A stretch of DNA of 6,726 bases from Alphaproteobacteria bacterium (GTDB lineage: Bacteria; Pseudomonadota; Alphaproteobacteria; JAEULC01): positions 1 through 6,726 of the forward strand of contig JADZDN010000368.1 of NCBI GenBank assembly GCA_020851015.1, written 5' to 3'. Positions 1 through 5,308 of this stretch are shown piece by piece. How positions within the stretch are numbered: position 1 is the stretch's first letter; every line of letters begins with the position of its first letter. Position numbers and translations under genes: made by a program. The notes below the pieces were generated by a model. It worked only from the letters and a program-made list of their open reading frames with translations, searched no databases and was not told where the DNA came from.

Positions 1-3
1 CGC

Positions 4-28
4 AAAAACGACGGAGAAGCTACTTCCG
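4..28 (-). terminator. weak possible terminator of the lysine-rich micro-gene
   Basis: On the minus strand a short inverted repeat (GAAG-TAG-CTTC, extendable across a bulged T by a G-C pair) overlaps the micro-gene's stop codon. After seven more bases (TCCGTCG) comes a run of five T (positions 8-4). The stem is short, so this is only a weak candidate for an intrinsic terminator. Confidence 0.25.
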
Positions 29-91
29 CTTCGCCTTCTTTTTTGCGGCCTTCTTCTTGGTCTTCTTCTTCGCCTTCTTCTTCGCAGCCAT
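20..91 (-). CDS. 23-residue lysine/alanine-rich micro-protein
   Basis: Reading the minus strand from the ATG at 91 gives a 23-residue peptide, MAAKKKAKKKTKKK followed by AAKKKAKRK, ending at a TAG (22-20). It has 15 basic residues, no acidic residue and a loose KKK-A/T repeat of about four residues, like the lysine-rich tails of bacterial histone H1-like proteins. A good Shine-Dalgarno sequence (AGGGGAG) lies about 7 nt upstream of the ATG, and a candidate promoter lies further upstream. A second ATG seven bases upstream is in another frame, which would give an acidic peptide, so the lysine frame is preferred. Such a peptide could bind nucleic acid or other polyanions; that is inference from charge alone. 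It is divergent from the Crp gene. Low-complexity peptides this short are often left unannotated, and the reading frame could still be a chance product of a purine-rich tract. Confidence 0.6.
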   Translation of the reverse strand: MAAKKKAKKKTKKKAAKKKAKRK

Positions 92-161
92 GCTGCATCT
101 CCCCTGCTCGTTGGGACACACTACGGGACGACCGCGTCACAACGACCGTCGACCCATTGCG

Positions 162-190
162 TCGATACTCGTTCAGCCAACGATTTTCAA
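162..190 (-). promoter_or_regulatory. candidate sigma-70-type promoter for the micro-gene
   Basis: On the minus strand TTGAAA (190-185; 5 of 6 match to TTGACA) is followed after exactly 17 nt by TATCGA (167-162; 3 of 6 match to TATAAT). This would place the transcript start near 155 and give a leader of about 60 nt before the micro-gene ATG at 91. The -35 element is good and the -10 poor. The -35 lies inside the palindrome at 184-197, so a regulator binding there could block it. Confidence 0.35.
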
Positions 191-197
191 TTGAAAA
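184..197. repeat. perfect 14-nt AT-rich palindrome
   Basis: TTTTCAATTGAAAA is perfectly self-complementary and stands out from the surrounding DNA. It overlaps the candidate -35 element of the lysine-rich micro-gene. It does not fit the Crp (TGTGA-N6-TCACA) or Fnr (TTGAT-N4-ATCAA) pattern. It could be the operator of an unknown dimeric repressor or simply an AT-rich promoter element. Confidence 0.4.
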
Positions 198-364
198 CGC
201 GGAAGTGATTCGAAACCACCCTTCATCCGAAGCCTTGTGGCGTCGATTGATCGTGAATTTGCAAGCGTAAAAGCGCCGGCCGCCGCGCTCGATGACACGC
301 GCGGAGCGCAACATGGTTGATGCGTGGATGCCAGATAAATATTGGCTTCTGTGAATTTTACGCG

Positions 365-460
365 GCAGCGCGTCGCTGCGCGCGCGGCGCACGCGCCGTG
401 CGCGCACCCGCGCGACTTCTTCCACGCGCGCGCGGCGTCTCATCGCTCGCGCGCGGCGTC
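365..460. repeat. CpG-saturated hairpin and direct-repeat block
   Basis: Three nested structures occupy this block. The first is a perfect 6-bp inverted repeat, GCAGCG-cgt-CGCTGC (365-379). The second is a longer hairpin (380-405): arm GCGCGCGGCG, loop CACG, and return arm CGCC-gt-GCGCGC with a 2-nt bulge. The third is a 13-nt direct repeat, CGCGCGCGGCGTC, at 427-439 and 448-460, 21 nt start to start. If the Crp transcript begins upstream, these would form strong structure in its leader. Alternating CG of this length can also adopt Z-DNA. No T-run follows the hairpin, so it is not an ordinary intrinsic terminator. Confidence 0.5.
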
Positions 461-606
461 GTCGAATTTGCCGTCCAAAACGATTCCACGAAGCGCGCGG
501 ACGCCAATTCGGCTAAACTGATTCGCTTTTCGCCGTTCGCGGCCCTGTGCGAGCACGATTGCGGTCGCCGAACTTTCGACGAACGATGCGCGATGGGGGA
601 TCAAGA

Positions 607-1305
607 ATGACAAACGCGGTGAGCGATCGTCGAACGCTGCTGCGCGAGAATTTTCTGTTGAAGACGCTTTCCGACGACGAGCTCGATCGGATGCTGCGCT
701 TCGCCAGCGTGCAAAGCCACAGGGCGGGTGACGTACTCTTCCGCAAGGGCGATCCCGGCGAAGGCATGATGGCGGTGTTGAAGGGGCAGATCCGCATCGG
801 CGTCATGTCGGCCGAGGGCAAGGAATTGATTCACAATATCATCAATCCCGGCCAGGTCTTCGGCGAGATCGCGCTGCTCGACGGCAAGGAACGCTCGGCC
901 GACGCGGTGGCAATCGTGCCGACCGACGTGCTGGTGGTCCTGCGCCGCGACTTCCTGCCGTTCCTGGAAGCCGACGCGAAGCTGTGCATCCGGCTGATGA
1001 CCGTGCTGTGCGAGAAATTGCGGCTCACCAGCGAACTGGCGGAGGACTTCATGTTCCTCGAGTTGCGCCAGCGCCTTGCCAAGCGGCTGGTGCGCCTGGC
1101 GCAGCTCTATGGTCGCCCGTGGCGCAGCGGCGTGATCATCAACTTCCGGCTGCCGCAGCGCGAGCTGGCGGCGATGATGGGCACATCGCGCGAAAGCATC
1201 AACAAGCAGCTCCGCGAATGGGCCGAGGCCGGATGGCTCACGGTCGATCGCGGCAACATCGCGATTCACGATCTGGATGCGATGACCCGCCAGTATGGCG
1301 GCTGA
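607..1305 (+). CDS. Crp/Fnr-family transcription factor, Crp-like and probably cAMP-binding
   Basis: This 232-residue protein has the length and two-domain plan of Crp. An N-terminal cyclic-nucleotide-binding beta-roll (about 20-120) leads through a long dimerisation helix (about 122-150) to a winged helix-turn-helix (about 155-225). The phosphate-binding cassette reads FGEIALLDGKERSADA (85-100) and keeps the Glu (E87) and Arg-Ser (R96, S97) that hold cAMP in E. coli CRP. The dimer helix keeps the Thr-Ser pair (T141, S142) corresponding to T127/S128, which contact the adenine. The recognition helix TSRESINK (193-200) keeps Arg and Glu equivalent to R180/E181 but has Lys where E. coli has R185. 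There is no N-terminal Cys cluster, so it is not an Fnr oxygen sensor. The ATG at 607 is preferred over an in-frame ATG at 547 because GGGGGA (595-600) precedes it by 6 nt and the family N-terminus starts here. It probably forms an operon with the adenylate cyclase 12 nt downstream, its likely ligand source. Confidence 0.92.
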   Translation: MTNAVSDRRTLLRENFLLKTLSDDELDRMLRFASVQSHRAGDVLFRKGDPGEGMMAVLKGQIRIGVMSAEGKELIHNIINPGQVFGEIALLDGKERSADAVAIVPTDVLVVLRRDFLPFLEADAKLCIRLMTVLCEKLRLTSELAEDFMFLELRQRLAKRLVRLAQLYGRPWRSGVIINFRLPQRELAAMMGTSRESINKQLREWAEAGWLTVDRGNIAIHDLDAMTRQYGG

Positions 1306-1317
1306 AGCGTCCGGTCG

Positions 1318-3213
1318 ATGAGCCGCTGGTCGGCCCTGCCTGTCGTCCTCGTCGCGGCCATGGTGTTCGCCGCGACGCGCGCGGGCCTGCTCGAACCGCT
1401 GGAGCTCTGGGCCTATGACCGCATCGGCGCTGCGGTCTTTCGCGACCTTGGCGACGAACGCCGCGTGACGCTGGTGACGCTGGACGAGCCGGCGCTCGCC
1501 CAGCTGGGCTGGCCGCTGGGCGACGACACGGTTGCCGAGCTCGTCGCCCGCATCCTCGATGGCGGTGCCCGCGCGGTCGCGCTCGACGTCTACCGCGACC
1601 AGCCGCGTCCGCCCGGCACGGTGCGGCTGGACGCGCTGTTGGCGAGTTCGAGCACGGTGGTGGGGGTGACGTTTCTTGCCGATGGCGCGATCGATCGCGT
1701 GCCGCCGCCGGCGGCTCTGATCGGCAGCGATCGCGTCGGCTTTGCCGACCTTCCGCTCGATCGCGATTCCCTCGTGCGGCGCGGTCTGCTTTATCGCGCG
1801 GATGGCGAGAAGGAGGCGGTCGGGCTCGCGCTGCGCGTGGCGCTGGTGCATCTGAACGCGGACGGCATCGCGCCCGGACCCGATGCTGCGAACGAGGACT
1901 GGTTGAAGCTGGGTGCGGCGATCTATCGGCCGCTCGAATCGGGCGATGGCGGCTACGCGGATGTCGACGCGCGCGGCTACCAGTTCATGCTTGACTACGG
2001 GCGGCGCCTGGCGCGGCCGCCGGTGGCCAGCGCGCTCGCCGTCCTCGACGGGACCGTCGATCCGGCGCTGCTGCGCGGCCGGACGGTCTTGATCGGCATC
2101 GCCGCTCCCAGCACGCGCGACGTTTTTCCGATGCCGGCGGGTCCGGCGCGCGCCACCGGCCGGCGATCGATCTTCGGCGTCGAGCTGCAGGCGGCGATTG
2201 CCGCGCAGATTCTTCGTCAGGCCTATGGCGAGACGGCGCCCTTGCGCGTGCTGCCGCCGGCGGCCGAGGCGGGGTGGTCGATCGGCTGGTGCCTGATCGG
2301 GGGCGCGCTGGGCGCGGCCCTTGCCGGCGCGCTTTTCCTGGCGCTCGGACTGGCGGGCGGAATAGCGCTGTTGTCGATCGGCAGCACGGCGTTGCTGTGG
2401 CAGGACTGGTGGCTTCCGGTGATGGCGCCCAGCGCCGGATTCGTCGTCAGCTATGCCGCGACGTCGGGCTGGCGCATCGCCGGCGATCTGCGCCAGCGGC
2501 TGGAGCTCCGGCGCATGTTCGCGCGCTTCGTCGATCCCGGCGTCGCGGAGGAGATCTGGCGCCAGCGCGATGTGCTGCTGGCGGGCGGACGGCCGCTGCC
2601 CCGGCGCTTCGAGGCGACCGTCCTGGTCTCCGACCTCGCCGGATTCAGCGCCGCATCCGAGGCGATGGATCCATCGGCGGTGATGGATTGGGTCGGCGCC
2701 TACATGGACCGCATGACCGACCTTGTCATCGATCGCGGCGGCATGGTCGAGAAATATGCCGGCGACGGGTTGCTGGCGGTATTCGGCGGCCCGGCCGCGG
2801 GTACGGATGCGGATGCGGCAACCCAGGCCCGCCGTGCGGTCGATTGCGCGCGGTCGATGCGGGCGGCGGTCGACGCGATCAACCGGACCTGCGGCGAGCA
2901 CGGCTGGCCCCCGCTTCACGTCCGCATCGGCATTCATTCCGGCCCGGTGGTATCGGGCGCCGTCGGAAGCGCCCGGCGGTCGCAATACACGGTGATCGGC
3001 GACACGCCGAACGTCGCGGCGCGGCTCGAAGCCTTCGAGAAGGACAAGATCCGGTTCGGCGGCAGCGAGGGGAACTGCCGCATCCTGCTCAGCGGAACCA
3101 CCGCGGCGTTGCTGGGGCCGGGCGTGCGGGTCGAGAAAATCGCCGACGCGGCGGTGCGCGGCCGGGAGGGGCGCGTCGAGATTTATCGCCTTTGCACCGA
3201 TCCCGATCGGTGA
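1318..3213 (+). CDS. CHASE2-domain class III adenylate cyclase, membrane-bound
   Basis: This 631-residue protein converts ATP to cAMP at the inner membrane. The order is: one N-terminal membrane segment (about 5-22); a periplasmic CHASE2 sensor (about 25-305, beginning with the family-typical LELWAYDR at 28-35); three membrane segments (about 321-383); and a cytoplasmic class III cyclase domain (about 430-625). All six canonical catalytic positions are present: metal-binding D439 (in VSDLAGF) and D483 (in AGDG), substrate-selecting K479 and T558 (in QYTVIG), and transition-state N565 and R569 (in NVAARLE). Lys plus Thr/Asp indicates ATP rather than GTP. One small departure is Pro564 where Val is usual (TPN instead of TVN). 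The ATG at 1318 has only a weak ribosome binding site and lies 12 nt after the Crp-type gene, suggesting translational coupling. The gene converges on the DUF928-like gene with 6 nt between stops. The CHASE2 ligand is unknown. Confidence 0.93.
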   Translation: MSRWSALPVVLVAAMVFAATRAGLLEPLELWAYDRIGAAVFRDLGDERRVTLVTLDEPALAQLGWPLGDDTVAELVARILDGGARAVALDVYRDQPRPPGTVRLDALLASSSTVVGVTFLADGAIDRVPPPAALIGSDRVGFADLPLDRDSLVRRGLLYRADGEKEAVGLALRVALVHLNADGIAPGPDAANEDWLKLGAAIYRPLESGDGGYADVDARGYQFMLDYGRRLARPPVASALAVLDGTVDPALLRGRTVLIGIAAPSTRDVFPMPAGPARATGRRSIFGVELQAAIAAQILRQAYGETAPLRVLPPAAEAGWSIGWCLIGGALGAALAGALFLALGLAGGIALLSIGSTALLWQDWWLPVMAPSAGFVVSYAATSGWRIAGDLRQRLELRRMFARFVDPGVAEEIWRQRDVLLAGGRPLPRRFEATVLVSDLAGFSAASEAMDPSAVMDWVGAYMDRMTDLVIDRGGMVEKYAGDGLLAVFGGPAAGTDADAATQARRAVDCARSMRAAVDAINRTCGEHGWPPLHVRIGIHSGPVVSGAVGSARRSQYTVIGDTPNVAARLEAFEKDKIRFGGSEGNCRILLSGTTAALLGPGVRVEKIADAAVRGREGRVEIYRLCTDPDR

Positions 3214-3219
3214 CGGGCG

Positions 3220-3975
3220 TCAGCGGTCCAGCTTGGCGATCTCGGGCAGGCCGGCCTGCTCCAGCAGCGCGGCCCGATCGGACCGCGGTCCCGGCGCCGA
3301 CGGCGCGGCGGCGATCGCGGCGCTAACCGCCTCCCGCGCGTCGAACCAGATGCCCGCGCTGGCGTAGCTGCGCGCCCGGCTGGCCGGGCCGGCGCCGGCG
3401 GTCATGAGGGTCAGCTCCGGCGGCTCGCCGACGCGCTGCATCAGCACGGTTTCGGTGGCGCGCACCGAACTGGCCCGGTCGAAGAACATCAGGGTCACCC
3501 GGTACTCCACGCCCGGCTCCAGGCTGGATTTCAGGTCCGCGAGCCGGAGCGGCCAGATGCCCGGCCCGTCCTTGACCTCGATGCGACCGGACGCCAGGGG
3601 CGCCGCGCCGGCATCGGCCGTGCGGGTGATCAGGATCTGAATCCGGCCGGGCTCCGCCACATACATATATAAGGTGGGCTGGGCGGAGACGGTCAGGCCG
3701 ACATGCTCGGGGGCCAGCAGCTTCAGCTTCGGCATCTGCACCCCCCTGGTCGCGGCGGGGGCCACGTCGGCCGGGGCGCCGCGCCGCGGCGGCACGTAGA
3801 TCGGCGGCGACGGGGCGGGCGGCGGCGTCTGGGGTGTGGCCTGGGCGGGGGCGGACTGCCCGATCTGGACGCGGTCCGGGTCCGTCCCGGGCTCGGCCGG
3901 AGCGGGTTCCGCCAGCAGCCCGGCCATTGAGAGCCCAACCGCCAGGCTGGCTGCGGCGACGAGAGATCGATTCAT
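3220..3975 (-). CDS. secreted DUF928-like protein of unknown function
   Basis: The 251-residue product starts with a Sec-type signal peptide (MNRSLVAAASLAVGLSMAGL, likely cut near APA at 25-27), then a Pro/Ala-rich linker (about 42-62). The folded part resembles the DUF928 family: YVPPRRGAP (60-68), ATRG (75-78), LLAPEHVGLTVS (86-97) with QPTLYMYV (99-106), a beta-rich middle with GVEYRVTLMFF (155-165), YASAGIWFDA (204-213), and a C-terminal LLEQAGLPEIA (237-247). The assignment is from memory of these motifs, without a profile search. No enzymatic residues are evident, and export suggests a periplasmic or surface role. I chose the ATG at 3975 because GGAGAA lies 8 nt upstream and the signal peptide starts there; the same frame stays open upstream to 4179 but encodes an implausible Arg/Pro-rich stretch. 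It is divergent from the patatin gene with a Crp-like site between. In my recollection DUF928 genes often neighbour CHASE2 proteins in cyanobacteria. Confidence 0.8.
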   Translation of the reverse strand: MNRSLVAAASLAVGLSMAGLLAEPAPAEPGTDPDRVQIGQSAPAQATPQTPPPAPSPPIYVPPRRGAPADVAPAATRGVQMPKLKLLAPEHVGLTVSAQPTLYMYVAEPGRIQILITRTADAGAAPLASGRIEVKDGPGIWPLRLADLKSSLEPGVEYRVTLMFFDRASSVRATETVLMQRVGEPPELTLMTAGAGPASRARSYASAGIWFDAREAVSAAIAAAPSAPGPRSDRAALLEQAGLPEIAKLDR

Positions 3976-3981
3976 CGCACG

Positions 3982-4010
3982 TTCTCCGATGGCCCATGAC
4001 GGCCTATGAT
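3982..4010 (+). promoter_or_regulatory. candidate plus-strand promoter for the patatin gene
   Basis: TATGAT (4005-4010) matches the -10 consensus at 5 of 6 positions, unusual in DNA this GC-rich. TTCTCC (3982-3987), 17 nt upstream, is a poor -35. A start near 4017 would leave the Crp-like site at 4033-4048 downstream of the start, where bound Crp would repress the patatin gene. The same bases read on the minus strand can serve as a -10 for the DUF928 gene, so direction is ambiguous. A perfect 12-nt palindrome CCCGGGCCCGGG (4018-4029) lies between this element and the Crp site. Confidence 0.3.
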
Positions 4011-4032
4011 CTTCGGTCCCGGGCCCGGGGGC

Positions 4033-4048
4033 TGTAAAGCATGTCACA
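4033..4048. promoter_or_regulatory. candidate Crp-cAMP operator
   Basis: TGTAA-AGCATG-TCACA matches the Crp consensus TGTGA-N6-TCACA at 9 of 10 conserved bases with the exact 6-nt spacer. It sits in the 107-nt divergent gap, 57 nt from the DUF928-like start and 34 nt from the patatin start. The Crp-family protein encoded in this window keeps the Arg/Glu recognition residues that read TGTGA. For the DUF928 gene, a class II arrangement (centre at -41.5) would put the transcript start near 3999 and a -10 at GATCAT (minus strand, 4011-4006; 4 of 6 to TATAAT), which is geometrically consistent with activation. Confidence 0.6.
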
Positions 4049-4082
4049 AATCGGTCCGGCGGGCAGAGGGTAGGGGAAGGGG

Positions 4083-5222
4083 ATGGCGCGGGCCACGAAA
4101 CGACGGAAACCCAGCGGGGCTGCCAGGTCCCGGCCGGCTGCCGGCGCCGGCGCCGACGCCGAAATCCCGCCGGGATCAAGCTGTTATGTCTGGCCGCGCG
4201 GGCCGGGCGGGTGCGAGAAGACGATCAACCTGGCGCTGCAGGGCGGCGGCGCGCACGGCGCCTTCACCTGGGGGGTGCTGGACAAGCTGCTCGAGGACGG
4301 CCGCATCGCGATCGACGGGATCAGCGCCACCTCGGCCGGCGCGATCAACGCCGCGCTGCTCGCCCAGGGGCTGATGGCCGGCGGCCCGGACGGGGCGCGA
4401 CAGCAATTGCACGAGTTCTGGCACGGCATCAGCGAGCAGTCGTCGCAGGTGCTGGCGTTCCTTGGCTTCTTCGATGCGTTGTCGCCCGGATGGAATCGCG
4501 ACTGGTCGCCCGGCCATCTGATGTTCGATCTCGCCAGCCGGCTGTGGTCGCCCTACCAGCTCAATCCCTTCGGCTACAATCCGCTGCGCGAACTGCTGCA
4601 GCAGACGATCGACATCGACCGCATCCGCGCCTGCGACACGGTGAAGCTGTTCATCTCGGCGACCAACGTGGAGACCGGCAAGATCCGCGTCTTCGACCAC
4701 CGCGAGGTGACGGTCGATGCGATCCTGGCCTCGGCCTGCCTGCCGCAGATCTTCCACGCGGTCGAGATCGACGGCCAGCACTACTGGGACGGCGGGTACA
4801 TGGGCAACCCGGCGATGTTCCCGCTGATCTACAACTGCGACAGCCGGGACATCGTGATCATCCGCATCAATCCGATCGTCCGCAAGGGCGTGCCGCAGAC
4901 CGGGCGGGACATCGTCAACCGGCTGAACGAGATCACCTTCAACTCGTCCCTGATGCGCGAGATGCGGGCGATCGCCTTCGTCACGCGGCTGATCGACGAG
5001 GGCAAGATCGCCGCCGGCGAAATGAAGCGCATGCTGATCCACATGATCGAGGACGACGAGCTGATGGTCGATTTCGGGGTGGCCAGCAAGCTGAACCCGG
5101 ACTGGCAGTTCCTGTGCCATCTGCGCGACATGGGGCGCGAGCGCGCCAGGCGATGGATCGAAACCACGCTCGGCCGGCTGGGCCGGGAATCGACCATCGA
5201 TATCGGCGAGGAGTTCCTCTAG
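4083..5222 (+). CDS. patatin-like phospholipase / acyl hydrolase
   Basis: This 379-residue protein belongs to the patatin-like Ser-Asp hydrolases, which cleave fatty acyl esters from phospholipids or related lipids. The oxyanion-hole loop is GGGAHG (54-59). The nucleophile elbow is ATSAG with Ser84, and the catalytic Asp236 lies in YWDGGY (234-239). The block SACLPQIFHAVEID (217-230) before the Asp is typical of this bacterial subfamily. The elbow departs from textbook GxSxG by having Ala in the first position (AxSxG), which I believe is common in this branch. No signal peptide or membrane segment is visible, and the first ~48 residues are basic and Ala/Pro/Gly-rich, so a cytoplasmic or inner-membrane-surface location is likely. 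The ATG at 4083 follows a strong purine-rich ribosome binding site (AGGGGAAGGGG) almost directly. It is divergent from the DUF928-like gene across a candidate Crp site and may be transcribed with the ChaN-PDZ gene 86 nt downstream. The lipid substrate is unknown. Confidence 0.93.
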   Translation: MARATKRRKPSGAARSRPAAGAGADAEIPPGSSCYVWPRGPGGCEKTINLALQGGGAHGAFTWGVLDKLLEDGRIAIDGISATSAGAINAALLAQGLMAGGPDGARQQLHEFWHGISEQSSQVLAFLGFFDALSPGWNRDWSPGHLMFDLASRLWSPYQLNPFGYNPLRELLQQTIDIDRIRACDTVKLFISATNVETGKIRVFDHREVTVDAILASACLPQIFHAVEIDGQHYWDGGYMGNPAMFPLIYNCDSRDIVIIRINPIVRKGVPQTGRDIVNRLNEITFNSSLMREMRAIAFVTRLIDEGKIAAGEMKRMLIHMIEDDELMVDFGVASKLNPDWQFLCHLRDMGRERARRWIETTLGRLGRESTIDIGEEFL

Positions 5223-5268
5223 CCCGCGGCTTGCCCGGACGCGCGCTTGGGTGATATCGAATGCGGGA

Positions 5269-5288
5269 GGGCGATGGAAAAATCGCCC
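5269..5288 (+). other. 7-bp hairpin just upstream of the ChaN-PDZ ribosome binding site
   Basis: GGGCGAT (5269-5275) and ATCGCCC (5282-5288) form a perfect 7-bp stem with a six-base GGAAAA loop. It lies in the 86-nt gap after the patatin stop and ends 6 nt before the GGGAG ribosome binding site (5295-5299). There is no T-run, so it is not a standard terminator. It could stabilise or process the transcript or modulate translation of the next gene. Confidence 0.4.
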
Positions 5289-5308
5289 CGGAACGGGAGC
5301 ACGGTAAC

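Larger units (their letters stand above)
92..606. other. 515-nt gene-free divergent region upstream of the crp-like gene
   Basis: No convincing gene is seen between the micro-gene start and the Crp-family gene. The part from 92 to about 360 is less GC-rich and holds the 184-197 palindrome and an AT-rich patch (about 331-362). From about 361 to 470 the composition changes to CG-alternating sequence with hairpins and a direct repeat. A very weak promoter-like pair, TTGATG (317-322) and TATTGG (340-345) spaced 17 nt, could serve the Crp gene but would imply a leader of roughly 250 nt. No clear Crp operator was found here, so autoregulation is not supported by what I can read. Confidence 0.6.

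Noticed and set aside
244..258. TTGAT-containing sequence considered as an Fnr/Crp-type box upstream of the Crp gene
   Set aside because: Only the left half matches (TTGAT); the right half has too many mismatches to ATCAA. TGTGA at 350-354 also lacks a partner half-site.
43..270. 75-codon plus-strand frame opposite the lysine-rich micro-gene
   Set aside because: Its Ser-rich start is simply the complement of the Lys codons, and no ribosome binding site or family similarity is seen.
317..610. 97-codon plus-strand frame starting with TTG whose TGA overlaps the Crp gene's ATG (ATGA)
   Set aside because: The ATGA overlap looks like translational coupling, but the product is Arg/Ala-rich because it runs through the CG-repeat block, no good ribosome binding site precedes it, and no domain is visible.
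601..2985. Open frame of 794 codons on the minus strand, antisense to the Crp-type and cyclase genes
   Set aside because: It is rich in Arg, His, Ala and Gln with no recognisable domain, and lies opposite two well-supported genes. This is the usual antisense shadow of high-GC coding DNA.
3214..3219. Shared bidirectional terminator between the convergent cyclase and DUF928-like genes
   Set aside because: Only 6 nt separate the stops, and I see no stem followed by a T-run in either direction.
4176..5120. Open frame of 314 codons on the minus strand opposite the patatin gene
   Set aside because: Composition is that of an antisense shadow (Asp/Arg/His/Val runs) and the plus strand encodes an intact patatin with all catalytic motifs.
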